Shown: positions 19,495 to 28,507, numbered from the stretch's first letter. The stretch is 64,000 nucleotides of DNA from Leptospira chreensis (GCF_016919165.1 NZ_JAFFPS010000003.1:4502-68501), one strand, 5' to 3'. Numbers and translations: made by a program. The notes: generated by a model from the letters alone, not told the origin.

Positions 19495-20510
19495 GATTCC
19501 TCTTTCTTTCGTTTGGAAAATTCTTTAGAGATCTCTGGCAACATAGGAAGAGAACTGTGAATTCGATGCATCTCCAATGCAGGTCTTGCTGGAATTCCAA
19601 AATACACTGTTTTTTCTTTCGAGTCCTCGGTGAGTCCGGATAGTCCGAGAAGAATGGATCCTTTTTTCATCGTTAGGTGTTCTGCGACTGCAGATTGACC
19701 CGCAAGAAAACATCCATCTTCGATAGTGACAGATCCTGCTAGAACCGTCGCTCCCGCAATGTATACATAATTGCCCACACGACAGTTGTGACCAACATGT
19801 ACATGGTCATCAAATTTTGTAAAATTTCCAATGGTAGTAGATTCAAGGGCCGCTCGGTCTACCGTGCAGTGAGCTCCCATTTCCACTTCATTGCCGATGA
19901 TTACGTTTCCAATTTGTGGAACCTTATAACGGATACCTGCGTAGTCATAAAACCCGAAACCATCGGCACCAATGACTGTGTTCGAATGGATTAAGTTTCG
20001 TTTTCCCAACTTACAGTTGTAATAGACAATCACTCCTGATTTTAGAACCGTCCCCTCTCCAATTTCCACATCTGGTTCCAAAACAACATTGGGATAAATA
20101 ACGGCGCGGTCACCGATCACCACATTTTCTTGGATGACTACGAAATCCATAATGGTAACATCTTTACCGATTTTGGCACTAGGATGGATGCTTGCTTTTG
20201 CAGAAATAGAAGCCGTATATTTTGGTTTCTTTTCAAATAATGCCACTACTTGGATGAATTTTACTTTCGAGCCTTCTTCTGGAATGATGATGGCATTGTG
20301 AAATTGAGAAGCTAATGATTCAATCGTAAGAGCGATTTTTACCTCGGAAGCTTTTTTATGTTTCGCTAAATACTTTTTAGAAGCCACATAATAAATGCTA
20401 TTCGAATCGACAGGAGTATGGTGCTCCAAATCTTTAATTCCATTGATCTCTAAATCACCGGAGCCGGTGAAACTTGCACCTAATTGTTCAGCCAAAGCCT
20501 TTAGTTTCAT
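19491..20510 (-). CDS. lpxD: UDP-3-O-acylglucosamine N-acyltransferase LpxD
   Basis: LpxD adds the second 3-hydroxyacyl chain in lipid A synthesis using acyl-ACP. The 339-residue protein has the N-terminal uridine-binding domain (KALAEQLGASFTGSGDLEI), then a left-handed beta-helix of hexapeptide repeats (about 105-300) and a C-terminal helix. The catalytic His is expected in DDHVHVGHNCRVG near residue 237. It stands alone on the minus strand, not with fabZ or lpxA. The presence of lpxD shows an LPS-bearing envelope, which among spirochetes points to Leptospira. Confidence 0.93.
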   Translation of the reverse strand: MKLKALAEQLGASFTGSGDLEINGIKDLEHHTPVDSNSIYYVASKKYLAKHKKASEVKIALTIESLASQFHNAIIIPEEGSKVKFIQVVALFEKKPKYTASISAKASIHPSAKIGKDVTIMDFVVIQENVVIGDRAVIYPNVVLEPDVEIGEGTVLKSGVIVYYNCKLGKRNLIHSNTVIGADGFGFYDYAGIRYKVPQIGNVIIGNEVEMGAHCTVDRAALESTTIGNFTKFDDHVHVGHNCRVGNYVYIAGATVLAGSVTIEDGCFLAGQSAVAEHLTMKKGSILLGLSGLTEDSKEKTVYFGIPARPALEMHRIHSSLPMLPEISKEFSKRKKEES

Positions 20511-20612
20511 TGATACACCTTAGACTTGAAAAATAATTCGAAGGGACATATTTCAATCATAATTTTAAAATCTATTCTGCGGAAACTTTTCAAAATATCC
20601 GATAATTAGAAT

Positions 20613-21089
20613 ATGTTCTATCCCATTCTGAACAAAGGCCTTCGTTTGCTTTTGTTAACTTACACTGTTCAATATTGTTTATCCGCGAGTGGGCTTATAG
20701 CACAAGAAGGGGTGGTTTTCGAAAACCCATATAAAAAGACAGAGAACCCTTCTGACCAGAAATCCTTTACTGTATATTTTTCAAAACATTCTTCTAAAAT
20801 ATCCAAGGCTGACTTAGTTCGTCTGCAATCCACTGCTGATTTTTTGAATCAAAATAGAAATTATGAAATCTACATTCAAGCGCATGCAAACGAAGGCAAA
20901 AATGCTAAAGAGGATGTGATCATTAGCGAAAAAAGGTCTCTGGAAGTGGAACGATTTTTACTCATTCATTTTGTAGAACCAAACCAAATCCGACGACTCT
21001 TCTACGGAAATTCCAAATCACCAAACAAAACGAAAGAACACCAAGCACTCAATAGGCGCGTGGAAATTCAGATCCAACCACTCCCTTAA
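20613..21089 (+). CDS. OmpA-like peptidoglycan-binding domain protein
   Basis: A 158-residue exported protein. A hydrophobic N terminus (LRLLLLTYTVQYCLSASGLI) is followed by an OmpA C-terminal domain: FTVYFSKHSSKISKADLVRL, NYEIYIQAHANEGKNAKEDV, SEKRSLEVERFL, and the end LNRRVEIQI. The NRRVE motif holds the Arg that contacts diaminopimelate in this family. The usual GHTD is QAHAN here. A lipoprotein Cys is possible at YCLSA, but the context is atypical. The gene is isolated between lpxD (divergent) and the transferase operon (convergent, 1 bp gap). Confidence 0.75.
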   Translation: MFYPILNKGLRLLLLTYTVQYCLSASGLIAQEGVVFENPYKKTENPSDQKSFTVYFSKHSSKISKADLVRLQSTADFLNQNRNYEIYIQAHANEGKNAKEDVIISEKRSLEVERFLLIHFVEPNQIRRLFYGNSKSPNKTKEHQALNRRVEIQIQPLP

Positions 21090-21090
21090 A

Positions 21091-21681
21091 TTACCCTTTC
21101 CAAAATTGCAAATCATCGATATCATCAATATCACACAACTCATCAAGTAGAGTTAGGGTTTTGTTGTTTTTTTGAATGGAGTCAACTGTCAGAGACAAAA
21201 CATCCTTCGTACTCCACGGAATGGATCGAAAGACAAAAGAGGAAAACTCTTTCATTCCCAGTAGATAATATCCACCGTCGCGAGCAGGCCCTAATACAAA
21301 ATCAGAATAATCTAAAGCATCAAACGCTTTTAACAAAATCTCTTGGGTTAAAAATGGACAATCGGTTCCAATGATAACGACTTTGTCTGCACCCAATTGG
21401 AATTCCTTTTGAAAAGCAACTTCCATTTTTAGTCCAAGGTCTCCATTACTTTGAATTTTATTTGGATACCCAAATGCAAAATCTTCGGGTTCATCCTTTG
21501 TTAGGTGATCCCAATAAACAAATTTCTCTACATCAAGAGTTGAAGTCACTGACCTTGTGATCGTTAGTAACTCGTAATAGATTTTTAAGGTTTCTTCTTT
21601 TCCGATGCTCACTGACAATCGGGTTTTGACTTTTCCTAATTTAGGTTGTCTTGCGAAGATAATTAATCTGTTTGTTTCCAT
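21091..21681 (-). CDS. TIGR04282-type nucleotidyl/glycosyl transferase-like protein
   Basis: A 196-residue GT-A-like protein: LIIFARQPKLGKVKTRLSVS at the N terminus binds the nucleotide, KVVIIGTDCPFLTQEILLKA carries the metal-binding Asp, and DFVLGPARDGGYYLLGM is the family signature. These proteins (rSAM/selenodomain-associated transferase 1) are related to CofC and are often found with a GT2 enzyme, as here. The donor and acceptor are unknown. It overlaps the membrane glycosyltransferase by 41 bases and closes a five-gene operon. Confidence 0.75.
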   Translation of the reverse strand: METNRLIIFARQPKLGKVKTRLSVSIGKEETLKIYYELLTITRSVTSTLDVEKFVYWDHLTKDEPEDFAFGYPNKIQSNGDLGLKMEVAFQKEFQLGADKVVIIGTDCPFLTQEILLKAFDALDYSDFVLGPARDGGYYLLGMKEFSSFVFRSIPWSTKDVLSLTVDSIQKNNKTLTLLDELCDIDDIDDLQFWKG

Positions 21682-22921
21682 AATATCCTAAAACCAAAAT
21701 TGAAACCACCCAATGGATGTAGACAAAACCATTATAAACATACATTCCATAGGATAAAAAGGCTAAAAAAGATACAGAGGCAACGAATGTTTCGATTTTT
21801 TCTTTTCCGATCGTAAAGAGAACCCAAAGAATCCAATACCAAGGATGGATGACGGGAGAAAATAAAAGAAACAAAGTATATAGGATAAAAAACTGATCAG
21901 GAAAGCCAAACCCAGTTAGGAAATTCTTTTTCAAACAGAAAATATAAATGCTACCGAGTGCCAGAAAAGATAAAATTCCAGAAAGATATTCCCCCTGGAA
22001 TGGATATAAAAGAAAATAGAAAAAAGGTTCAAGGATCCCTGCAAACCGAAAGGAATGAAAAAAAAGTCCTATCCCCGCACTTCCCTGTGACACTAAATCA
22101 GAAAACACAGTCACCTTCCACAAAACCAAAGAAAGAATGCTGACGAAAAATAGGATCATCCATGTGAAACGATCGCGCCGGAATCCCAAAATAAAAAGGA
22201 AGGCGTTGAACTTTAATTGAGTCAAAAGAAAAAAAGAAAAAATCCGCAAACCATTCGACTGAGATAAAAAGAAAAGCAAGGCTCCCGTTACCAAAAGAAG
22301 TTCCGGATGCATTTGCGAAATCCCTTCTAAAATCACAATGGGATTTCCAAAATAAATCCAATAAGATGCATTGGAACTTTTTGGATATAGTTTTCGAATG
22401 AGAAATAAATTCAAAATATCTAATACAAAAAATAAAGCCTGAATTCCAAAAAAAACAGAACCAAAAAAAGTTCCGAGAATAGTTCCAAGTGAAAAAAACC
22501 ATTGTAGCAAAAGAGGATAAACGGAATAATAATTGGGACTATTCATCTTGGATAGGTAGGATTCCAACCCTAAATGAGAAAGCCCACTCAGTTTAGCAAA
22601 TCCTTCAGGGGTGTAATGATAGGGAGAGATTCCTTGCAAACAGATCTTCGCATCAAAAAGATAACGATAGATATCATCACTCCATAAAGCAGGAGAGCCA
22701 ACCACAACCAAACGTAATAGAATTCCATAAAGAAAGAGGAGATAAAACCGATTTTCAAATAAGGAAGTTAGATCGAATAAAAAATAAAAGTATAAGGGGA
22801 GAATGATGGATACAACAAGAATTACACTCAAATTGTTCCTATCGCCAAAATGGGCAGAAACAAATAATAGAGCGGGGTAAACAATCGCTAATAGAAGTTT
22901 TGTTAGGTTAGGAATGAACAC
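21641..22921 (-). CDS. integral membrane glycosyltransferase-like protein
   Basis: A 426-residue protein with about ten to twelve hydrophobic helices. After the first helices comes ALWSDDIYRYLFDAKICLQG, then SPYHYTPEGF: the Asp-Asp pair and Arg-Tyr match the first-loop catalytic acid of GT-C (GT87-like) enzymes, which use polyprenyl-phosphate sugars. It is a paralogue of the protein at 26484-27800, which has LWEDDWSRYLWEGNLIRNG in the same place. It overlaps the GT2 gene by 14 bases, which could make its polyprenyl-sugar donor. The acceptor is unknown. Confidence 0.65.
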   Translation of the reverse strand: MFIPNLTKLLLAIVYPALLFVSAHFGDRNNLSVILVVSIILPLYFYFLFDLTSLFENRFYLLFLYGILLRLVVVGSPALWSDDIYRYLFDAKICLQGISPYHYTPEGFAKLSGLSHLGLESYLSKMNSPNYYSVYPLLLQWFFSLGTILGTFFGSVFFGIQALFFVLDILNLFLIRKLYPKSSNASYWIYFGNPIVILEGISQMHPELLLVTGALLFFLSQSNGLRIFSFFLLTQLKFNAFLFILGFRRDRFTWMILFFVSILSLVLWKVTVFSDLVSQGSAGIGLFFHSFRFAGILEPFFYFLLYPFQGEYLSGILSFLALGSIYIFCLKKNFLTGFGFPDQFFILYTLFLLFSPVIHPWYWILWVLFTIGKEKIETFVASVSFLAFLSYGMYVYNGFVYIHWVVSILVLGYYGNKQINYLRKTT

Positions 22922-23639
22922 GGAAAACTAACAACCGAAAGAAAGTATATAAAATTTTGATACCAACACGTATAGACATAGAAAGGGTTCCGGATATTTT
23001 AGAAACACCGGCAAAACGTTTGCGGTAGTTTACAGAAATTTCCCTGATATCCATTTTTAACTGCAAAGCTTTTACATGCATTTCAATATTCCACCCCCAA
23101 GTAGGATCCTCCATCTTTAGTCGATGGAGAGAGGAATAACGAATGATCCTTAGTGGTCCCATATCAGTAAACTTACGCCAAAAGAAAAAAAGAATCAAAA
23201 AACAAGTAAGGGCGTTCCCAAAAATTTGGATGGGGGAAAGGGCTCCCTCTTCCACAATTCCAAGGGTACGAGATCCAAGTATCATGTCAGCTCCCGTCTC
23301 CTCAATCACTCGGACCAGTTTTTGAATGTCTGCCGGATCATCAGAACCATCGGCATCACAAAATAAAATGTATTTCGGATTTCGTTGAGACGTTTCGATC
23401 CAACGGATAGCCACCAAACAGGCGTTCCCATATCCTATCTCTGGACAATCCAAAGACAAAATTCCCATTTTTTTGACAATCTCCGGAGTTTTGTCTTTAG
23501 ATGCATTGTTCACGACAATAAAATCAGACTGGGAAAGGCCCGATCCCGAAAGAAGACCAGTTAACGCACGTTCAATGCCACCTTCTTCATCTCGAGCCGG
23601 AATGATACAAATGACTTTACTCACCTTTCCTAAGTGCAT
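22908..23639 (-). CDS. GT2 family glycosyltransferase (polyprenyl-phosphate glycosyltransferase-like)
   Basis: A 243-residue GT-A glycosyltransferase: VICIIPARDEEGGIERAL at the N terminus, the metal-binding DAD at 95-97 in ILFCDADGSDDP, then a hydrophobic hairpin (FGNALTCFLILFFFWR) and WNIEMHVKALQLKM. This layout resembles dolichol- or undecaprenyl-phosphate mannose/glucose synthases. The ATG overlaps the end of the cytochrome gene by 23 bases; a start a few codons later is possible. Likely partner of the membrane GT-C-like gene that follows. Confidence 0.8.
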   Translation of the reverse strand: MHLGKVSKVICIIPARDEEGGIERALTGLLSGSGLSQSDFIVVNNASKDKTPEIVKKMGILSLDCPEIGYGNACLVAIRWIETSQRNPKYILFCDADGSDDPADIQKLVRVIEETGADMILGSRTLGIVEEGALSPIQIFGNALTCFLILFFFWRKFTDMGPLRIIRYSSLHRLKMEDPTWGWNIEMHVKALQLKMDIREISVNYRKRFAGVSKISGTLSMSIRVGIKILYTFFRLLVFRVHS

Positions 23640-24972
23640 TCCTTTGGAATAGATCTTCCAGCGCAGTGTCCTTTCTGAATTTTGTTTTTAATTGATACGA
23701 GGACTCAATGATTATGGAACTATGTGGATATAAATCTTTCATTTTTTCCACCTGCTCTTTGTAAGGAGAAGAAACATATCCCGAAGATAAAATCATATAA
23801 TCTGAGGTCTTATTTTTTAACCGAACATGAACCGCCTGGAATACATAAGAGACAACCGGCGAATCAGATTCTTTTAGTTTCCAAACAAAAGATTTTTGAA
23901 AAGGAATCCTTTCGTCACTGACTTTTTTTGCCACGGGAGACCAGGCCCATTCTTGGCCAATTTTCTTTTCTGCATGAAAAACCTGATTTCCTTTGGAGTC
24001 GAGTCCCACCAGATCCAATCGATAGAAACGTTCAGGATCCCCCGTTGTGACATGGTGGCTGGCATTCGCATTCGTCAGTGTAATTTCGATAGAACCGTTT
24101 TGAACTTTGATATTAGAAAGAACAATCCCTGGTTTATAACCCAATCGGATTTGGTCATGATACAAATCGAAGGTTTTAGGTACACCGCCTCCAATAAATC
24201 CATGTTTATGAGATGTCCGAACCGGTTTGTTTAAAGAAGATTTCACAAAAGACCGACGAACTTCCGGTTGGTGGCAAGAAGAACAAGACTCTTTGGACTG
24301 AGTCGCATTTAATTCCGATCCAGTTTGGAAGGAACAAACCAGTGATTCATTCAAAGTGTAAGTTTCATTATGGCAATCATAACAACGATCGAATAATCGT
24401 TTACGATCAATTTTTACTGGGTGAGGAGGAGTGGTTCCTCCAACTGATCCAATCACATAACTTTCTTTAGATTCTGAATCCACACGAACATGGCAAGTGG
24501 CACAAGTGACTCCTTCTTGCTTCATATCTGGATTAAAATGAGGATTGGGAACTTCGACTGGTCGGAAGTAATTTCCGTTTTTCAAGCCCGTGATGATGGT
24601 TTCTCTTTGGTTTTGAACGGGGATATGGCAATTCAAACAAATCCATTTCGGAGAACTCGGTTTTGCTAACTCTGATTGGAACTGAATATCAGAAAGAGCA
24701 TTCGCATGGGTGGAACGTTTCCATTCTTCATAAATTTCGGTATGACAGTTCCCACAATTTTTAGCAGTAGGTGCCCCGACCCCCTTCAAATCAGGTAGGT
24801 TTTCAATAGGTTTTGCCCAGATTTTACCAGGGAACACTTGTTCAATGGGGACTTCTCTTTGATTGATATAGAGATAAGTCCCGATGCCCAAAACGATGAG
24901 TGTAAAAAAGGATATATATATTTTTCTTTTCAATTTCCAGTTTCCAACGGAAGTTTCGGATCGTGAGACCAT
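23617..24972 (-). CDS. membrane-anchored pentahaem cytochrome c (cytochrome c554-like)
   Basis: An N-terminal helix (IYISFFTLIVLGIGTYLYI) anchors a periplasmic domain with five CxxCH haem sites: CGNCH, CLNCH, CATCH, CYDCH and CSSCH. The first is followed by EEWKRSTHANA, the Trp/Ser/His arrangement of the cytochrome c554/NapC-associated multihaem family. The C-terminal half (from about residue 270) is haem-free and beta-rich with NASHHVTTGDPERFYRLDL. The protein at 32866-34080 has the same five haems, order and C-terminal half. Presumed electron carrier or oxidoreductase for a sulfur or nitrogen compound. Start uncertain: ATG 24972 here, GTG 24978, or TTG 24933, which overlaps the rhodanese stop. 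Confidence 0.85.
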   Translation of the reverse strand: MVSRSETSVGNWKLKRKIYISFFTLIVLGIGTYLYINQREVPIEQVFPGKIWAKPIENLPDLKGVGAPTAKNCGNCHTEIYEEWKRSTHANALSDIQFQSELAKPSSPKWICLNCHIPVQNQRETIITGLKNGNYFRPVEVPNPHFNPDMKQEGVTCATCHVRVDSESKESYVIGSVGGTTPPHPVKIDRKRLFDRCYDCHNETYTLNESLVCSFQTGSELNATQSKESCSSCHQPEVRRSFVKSSLNKPVRTSHKHGFIGGGVPKTFDLYHDQIRLGYKPGIVLSNIKVQNGSIEITLTNANASHHVTTGDPERFYRLDLVGLDSKGNQVFHAEKKIGQEWAWSPVAKKVSDERIPFQKSFVWKLKESDSPVVSYVFQAVHVRLKNKTSDYMILSSGYVSSPYKEQVEKMKDLYPHSSIIIESSYQLKTKFRKDTALEDLFQRNALRKGE

Positions 24973-25853
24973 TCCCACATGGATCCAGCATAATTATAAG
25001 CATTATATCCGTAAGTTCGGAGAATTCCAACGACAAAAGCAGAACGAACCCCACCTGTGCAGTAAGCAACAATCGGTTTTTCTTTTTGGATTCCGATTTG
25101 TTTCAAATAAACTTCCACTTCTGCCTTTGATTTGATATTACCTTTCGCATCGAAAAGTTCTTGGTAGAAAAAAGATTTAGCACTGGGTATATGACCTCCC
25201 CTAGATTCACCATACGGTGTAGCACCAGAAAACTCTCTCGGTTCTCTTGTATCTAAGATTTGGTATTGTTTCGAAGGTAGTCCCTTTAAAATATCTTCCT
25301 TTAGAATCGCGGAAGAAGGATTGATTTGTTTGGGATCAATCGTAAAACCTGGGTCTTTGTTTCCTTTTTTGGAATCTGATTTCTTTTGGATTTGTTTTTC
25401 GTAAGCAGGATAGCCGCCGTCCACCCAATACGATTGTTTGAATCCCGCTTCACGCAAACTCCAAACAATACGACCCTCTTCTCCCCAACCAGAATTTCCG
25501 TCACCTAACACAAGTATATTGTCACTCTCTTGGATTCCCAAATCATTGATTTTTTTACGCACTAGTTTGACTTCGAGTAGATCTCCTTTCCTTGGGGCAT
25601 CCGTGCGAGAAAGTTCTTCCCAGGAAATGGTTTTGGAACCGGGAACCTTGTTTTTCCATCGATTGCCAGAAGCACGAGTATCAAGAATTGTATATTTCGG
25701 GAGATGCAATGCCGACTCGGCCGATAGAAACCAAGGTCTCTCTTTCTGTATAGAATTTGCCGGATGACTAGGACCTGCACTGAGTTGGAGCCAAAAAGCC
25801 CATAACAAAGAAAGAGAAAATAAATAAATCCCATAACCACGCAGTACTTTCAC
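24930..25853 (-). CDS. exported two-domain rhodanese (thiosulfate sulfurtransferase)
   Basis: A 307-residue protein with a signal peptide (YLFSLSLLWAFWLQLSAG) and two rhodanese domains. Domain one (about 45-155) has LDTRASGNRWKNKVPGSKTI and lacks the Cys; domain two (about 180-300) has ILDTREPREFSGATPYGESR and the active loop CTGGVRS with Cys265, then YNYAGSMWEWS. Such enzymes move sulfane sulfur from thiosulfate or persulfides to a thiol. GTG is the start, with GGGAGG eight bases before. First gene of the five-gene minus operon; the pentahaem cytochrome overlaps its 3' end, which links sulfur transfer with electron transfer. Confidence 0.9.
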   Translation of the reverse strand: MKVLRGYGIYLFSLSLLWAFWLQLSAGPSHPANSIQKERPWFLSAESALHLPKYTILDTRASGNRWKNKVPGSKTISWEELSRTDAPRKGDLLEVKLVRKKINDLGIQESDNILVLGDGNSGWGEEGRIVWSLREAGFKQSYWVDGGYPAYEKQIQKKSDSKKGNKDPGFTIDPKQINPSSAILKEDILKGLPSKQYQILDTREPREFSGATPYGESRGGHIPSAKSFFYQELFDAKGNIKSKAEVEVYLKQIGIQKEKPIVAYCTGGVRSAFVVGILRTYGYNAYNYAGSMWEWSHDPKLPLETGN

Positions 25854-25992
25854 GAAGATACCCTCCCAAATTCTTAAGTCTTTCTCTTTTAAGACGAATT
25901 TCCGTCAATAAAATAAACATTTCATCCAAGAAAGCGAATTTTTCTTGCTCGGAGAGACCTCTTTCGTATTTTGGAAGGAAATGGAGGGCAAT

Positions 25993-26469
25993 ATGAAAAT
26001 TGGTTATTATCCGGACGTGGTCAATGAAAATGTCACAAGGATTGTCGCCTCGACTGTCGTATTCCTTGGCGTCTTTGCCATTTTATTTCCAAACCTTTTT
26101 GTGCTCGGTTTCCTTCTTCTTGGATTTACCTTACGACTCAGTTACGGACCAAAGTTCGAACCTTTTGCTTTTTTTACTTCTAGATACTTAGTACCATGGC
26201 TCGGGGTTTCCTTTGTTGCGACAGCAGGACCTCCAAAACGATTTGCTCAGTTGATTGGATTTATATTTAGCCTTGGAGCAATCGTATTTTTCTTGTTAGG
26301 TCATACACTCGCTTACCAAATCACTTTAGCTACGCTTGTTTTTTTTGCATCTCTCGAATCTTTTTTGGGTTGGTGTGCTGGTTGTTTTGCTTTTGGACTA
26401 CTCATGAAACTAGGAGTGATCCCAAAAGAAATTTGCGAACGATGCAATAATCTTAATTTCAATAAATAG
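25993..26469 (+). CDS. DUF4395 integral membrane protein with Cys pairs
   Basis: A 158-residue protein with three or four membrane helices of the DUF4395 family: VNENVTRIVASTVVFLG, FLLLGFTLRLSYGPKFEPFA, then PPKRFAQLIGFIFSLGA. Two Cys pairs stand out late: WCAGC in the last helix and CERC near the C terminus. The family is found near rhodaneses and thiol-handling proteins, and the divergent neighbour is a periplasmic rhodanese. Moving sulfur or thiol equivalents across the membrane is an inference. ATG 25993 has GGAGG at a good distance; ATG 25981 is an alternative. Confidence 0.8.
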   Translation: MKIGYYPDVVNENVTRIVASTVVFLGVFAILFPNLFVLGFLLLGFTLRLSYGPKFEPFAFFTSRYLVPWLGVSFVATAGPPKRFAQLIGFIFSLGAIVFFLLGHTLAYQITLATLVFFASLESFLGWCAGCFAFGLLMKLGVIPKEICERCNNLNFNK

Positions 26470-26483
26470 TTTGCATTACAAAT

Positions 26484-27800
26484 TTGTTCCAGTGGGTTTT
26501 ATTTTTACTATTTTCTTTGGTTACCATTCTTTTTCTTTGGATGGTAACCCTACCGAAACCATTTTTTAAAAAATACAAAACACCCCTCCTGATCCTAGGC
26601 CTTGGACTTCGACTTCTCTGTATTTTCCTTCCCCCTCTTTGGGAAGATGATTGGTCGAGATATTTATGGGAAGGGAATTTGATTCGAAACGGGGAATCAC
26701 CCTACCAAGTCTCACCTTTCGATTCCTTTCAAAAATCTAATTTAAGTGAAACTGAAGTTGAGGTTTTATCGCAAATCAATCATCCGGATTGGACAACGAT
26801 ATACAGTCCCTTTGTTTTGTTGTTTTTTACCTTATTTTCCGCAGGTTTTTCAGGATTGTTTTTAAAATTCAGTTATTTAGTTTTTGAGAGTCTCAGTTTT
26901 TTTTACTTTTCACGAAAACAATTTCACAAATCGCATTTGCTCTACTGGATATTCCCTCTTCTTATCAAGGAAGTATATGTAAATTTTCATTTTGAAATTT
27001 TGATCCTATCCCTTTCTTGGGTTTTTCTCACTGCAATCCAAAACAAAAAACAAATCCTTGCTAGTTTCATTTTAGGACTGGTTGTACATATTAAAATATT
27101 TTCTCTTCTCTATTCTCTGTATCTGATAAAAACATTAGAATATGAAAACTGGAAAAAAGATTGGAGGCGCTGGACTTTTATAGGTTTATCTTTTTTCTTT
27201 GGGTTTTTTATTTTTTATTTTATCTACTATATATTGTTTCCGGACACAACAGACTTCGGAATCACCAATTTATTTAAGTTTGGTCTTGGTTTTAAGTTTA
27301 ACCAGTTTTACGAACCTTTCTGGAATTTATTTGGAATGGTAGATCTCAAAACATTTCCTTTTTTAATTCTTTTCATTTTGCTAACTGTCTATCGATTCCT
27401 CTCCACTGAAAAAAAAGACCGGTTCCAAAAGTTCGAATCTATCTTTATAAAACTAGATTTGTACTTTTTATTTGGGTATCTTTTCCTTACCTTACTTCCT
27501 GTTTACAATCCCTGGTATTTTTTGGTTCTACTTCCCTTGATTGTAACTTCTAAATCGAATCGTACAATCCCCTGGATTTTGGTTTCCATCCCCCAATTGT
27601 CCTACCTAACCTCTGCTCGCTTAGGTCTAGATTTCACCTATTTCTATGAAATTCCGGATCCCGTCCTCCTCTTAGAGGCGATCAGTTCTCTAATCTGTCT
27701 TGCTTGGTATTTCAGGCAAATATTCATTTTACTTTACAAAATATCCAATATATCAAACATAGCCCCTAAGGGAAGTATTGGGTATGGAAACAGAAATTGA
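26484..27800 (+). CDS. integral membrane glycosyltransferase-like protein, paralogue
   Basis: A 438-residue polytopic protein, paralogous to the one at 21641-22921. The diagnostic loop is PLWEDDWSRYLWEGNLIRNG followed by SPYQVSPFDS; Asp-Asp and Arg-Tyr are kept. Long runs of F, L and I give about ten helices. The frame opens at TTG 26484, 15 bp after the DUF4395 stop, without a clear ribosome site; the first ATG (26541) would cut into the first helix. Its 3' end overlaps the XRE regulator by 17 bases. Two GT-C-like paralogues in divergent operons may act on two acceptors or linkages. Confidence 0.65.
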   Translation: MFQWVLFLLFSLVTILFLWMVTLPKPFFKKYKTPLLILGLGLRLLCIFLPPLWEDDWSRYLWEGNLIRNGESPYQVSPFDSFQKSNLSETEVEVLSQINHPDWTTIYSPFVLLFFTLFSAGFSGLFLKFSYLVFESLSFFYFSRKQFHKSHLLYWIFPLLIKEVYVNFHFEILILSLSWVFLTAIQNKKQILASFILGLVVHIKIFSLLYSLYLIKTLEYENWKKDWRRWTFIGLSFFFGFFIFYFIYYILFPDTTDFGITNLFKFGLGFKFNQFYEPFWNLFGMVDLKTFPFLILFILLTVYRFLSTEKKDRFQKFESIFIKLDLYFLFGYLFLTLLPVYNPWYFLVLLPLIVTSKSNRTIPWILVSIPQLSYLTSARLGLDFTYFYEIPDPVLLLEAISSLICLAWYFRQIFILLYKISNISNIAPKGSIGYGNRN

Positions 27801-28395
27801 AAGTTTTTCGGCCACAACAGAAAACGAAAGAAATGTAGATGAAGTGCTAACGGTTGTCCTCGGAGAAACCTTGAAACGGCGAAGGCTGGAGCTTGGGTTA
27901 TCTATGGAAAAACTATCACAGTTATCAACTGTTAGTCGTGGAATGCTCGGACTCATTGAGTCAGGGAAAACGACTCCAAGTATCGGAATTTTATGGAAAT
28001 TGTCTAAGTCTCTCCGCATCCCCATTGGAGAAATGATTCCCGATCTTTTCGCTCAATCCCCCCGTTTTATCGGCTCCAATGAGGGGAAACGCTGGATTTC
28101 CCCAAAAAATACAGCAGAATCACGCGTTTTTTACCAAGAAGAAAGAGACAGGTTGAGCATTGTGGAATGGAAACTGGCAACAGGAAAGGTCACACAATTT
28201 AGCCATTTACCTGCGGCTTTCGATATCAAAATCTATCAAGTTTCTGGAAAATCCAGAATCAAATTAAAAACCAAAGAACTCATTCTCGGAGCAGCGGACA
28301 GCGCATTCTTTCCTATTGCAGAGTTAGAATTCATTGAAAATGAATCTGCAGAAGAATCCAAATTTCTTTGGATCGCTTCCAAAAAAGCACGGTAG
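27784..28395 (+). CDS. XRE-type transcriptional regulator with cupin-like C-terminal domain
   Basis: A 203-residue protein. Residues about 20-85 form an HTH_3 domain: LGETLKRRRLELGLSMEKLS, then LSTVSRGMLGLIESGKTTPS with the recognition helix, and IGILWKLSKSLRIPIGEM. The C-terminal part (about 105-200) has spaced strands like a cupin sensor domain, as in SutR/PuuR-like regulators that sense small amino or sulfur compounds; no metal-binding His triplet is seen. ATG 27784 is preferred because AAGGGAAG lies eight bases upstream. Last gene of the DUF4395 operon and 225 bp before the rhodanese-lipoprotein operon, so it may control either. Confidence 0.8.
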   Translation: METEIESFSATTENERNVDEVLTVVLGETLKRRRLELGLSMEKLSQLSTVSRGMLGLIESGKTTPSIGILWKLSKSLRIPIGEMIPDLFAQSPRFIGSNEGKRWISPKNTAESRVFYQEERDRLSIVEWKLATGKVTQFSHLPAAFDIKIYQVSGKSRIKLKTKELILGAADSAFFPIAELEFIENESAEESKFLWIASKKAR

Positions 28396-28466
28396 GAAAT
28401 TCTAGATACCTCCTATGAATCCCGTCACCAGAACAAAACTACGGCCAAATGAGTATGCATCCAGAG

Positions 28467-28507
28467 AATATATTGTGCGTTATATAGGAATTTATGTTCA
28501 ATATATA
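28467..28507. promoter_or_regulatory. AT-rich inverted repeat upstream of the rhodanese-lipoprotein operon
   Basis: In the 225-bp gap before 28621, AATATATTG (28467-28475) and CAATATATA (28499-28507) form an inverted repeat with eight of nine matches. The arm centres are 32 bp apart, about three helix turns, which suits a dimeric regulator. The rest of the gap has no gene I can support; AAGGA stands at 28608-28612 ahead of ATG 28621. Low-complexity A/T content makes chance occurrence possible. Confidence 0.3.

Noticed and set aside
21091..23639. Arsenosugar or selenium pathway from the TIGR04282-type protein plus GT2
   Set aside because: No radical-SAM, arsenic methyltransferase or selenium gene is in the neighbourhood; the overlapping membrane GT-C-like gene suggests envelope glycosylation instead.
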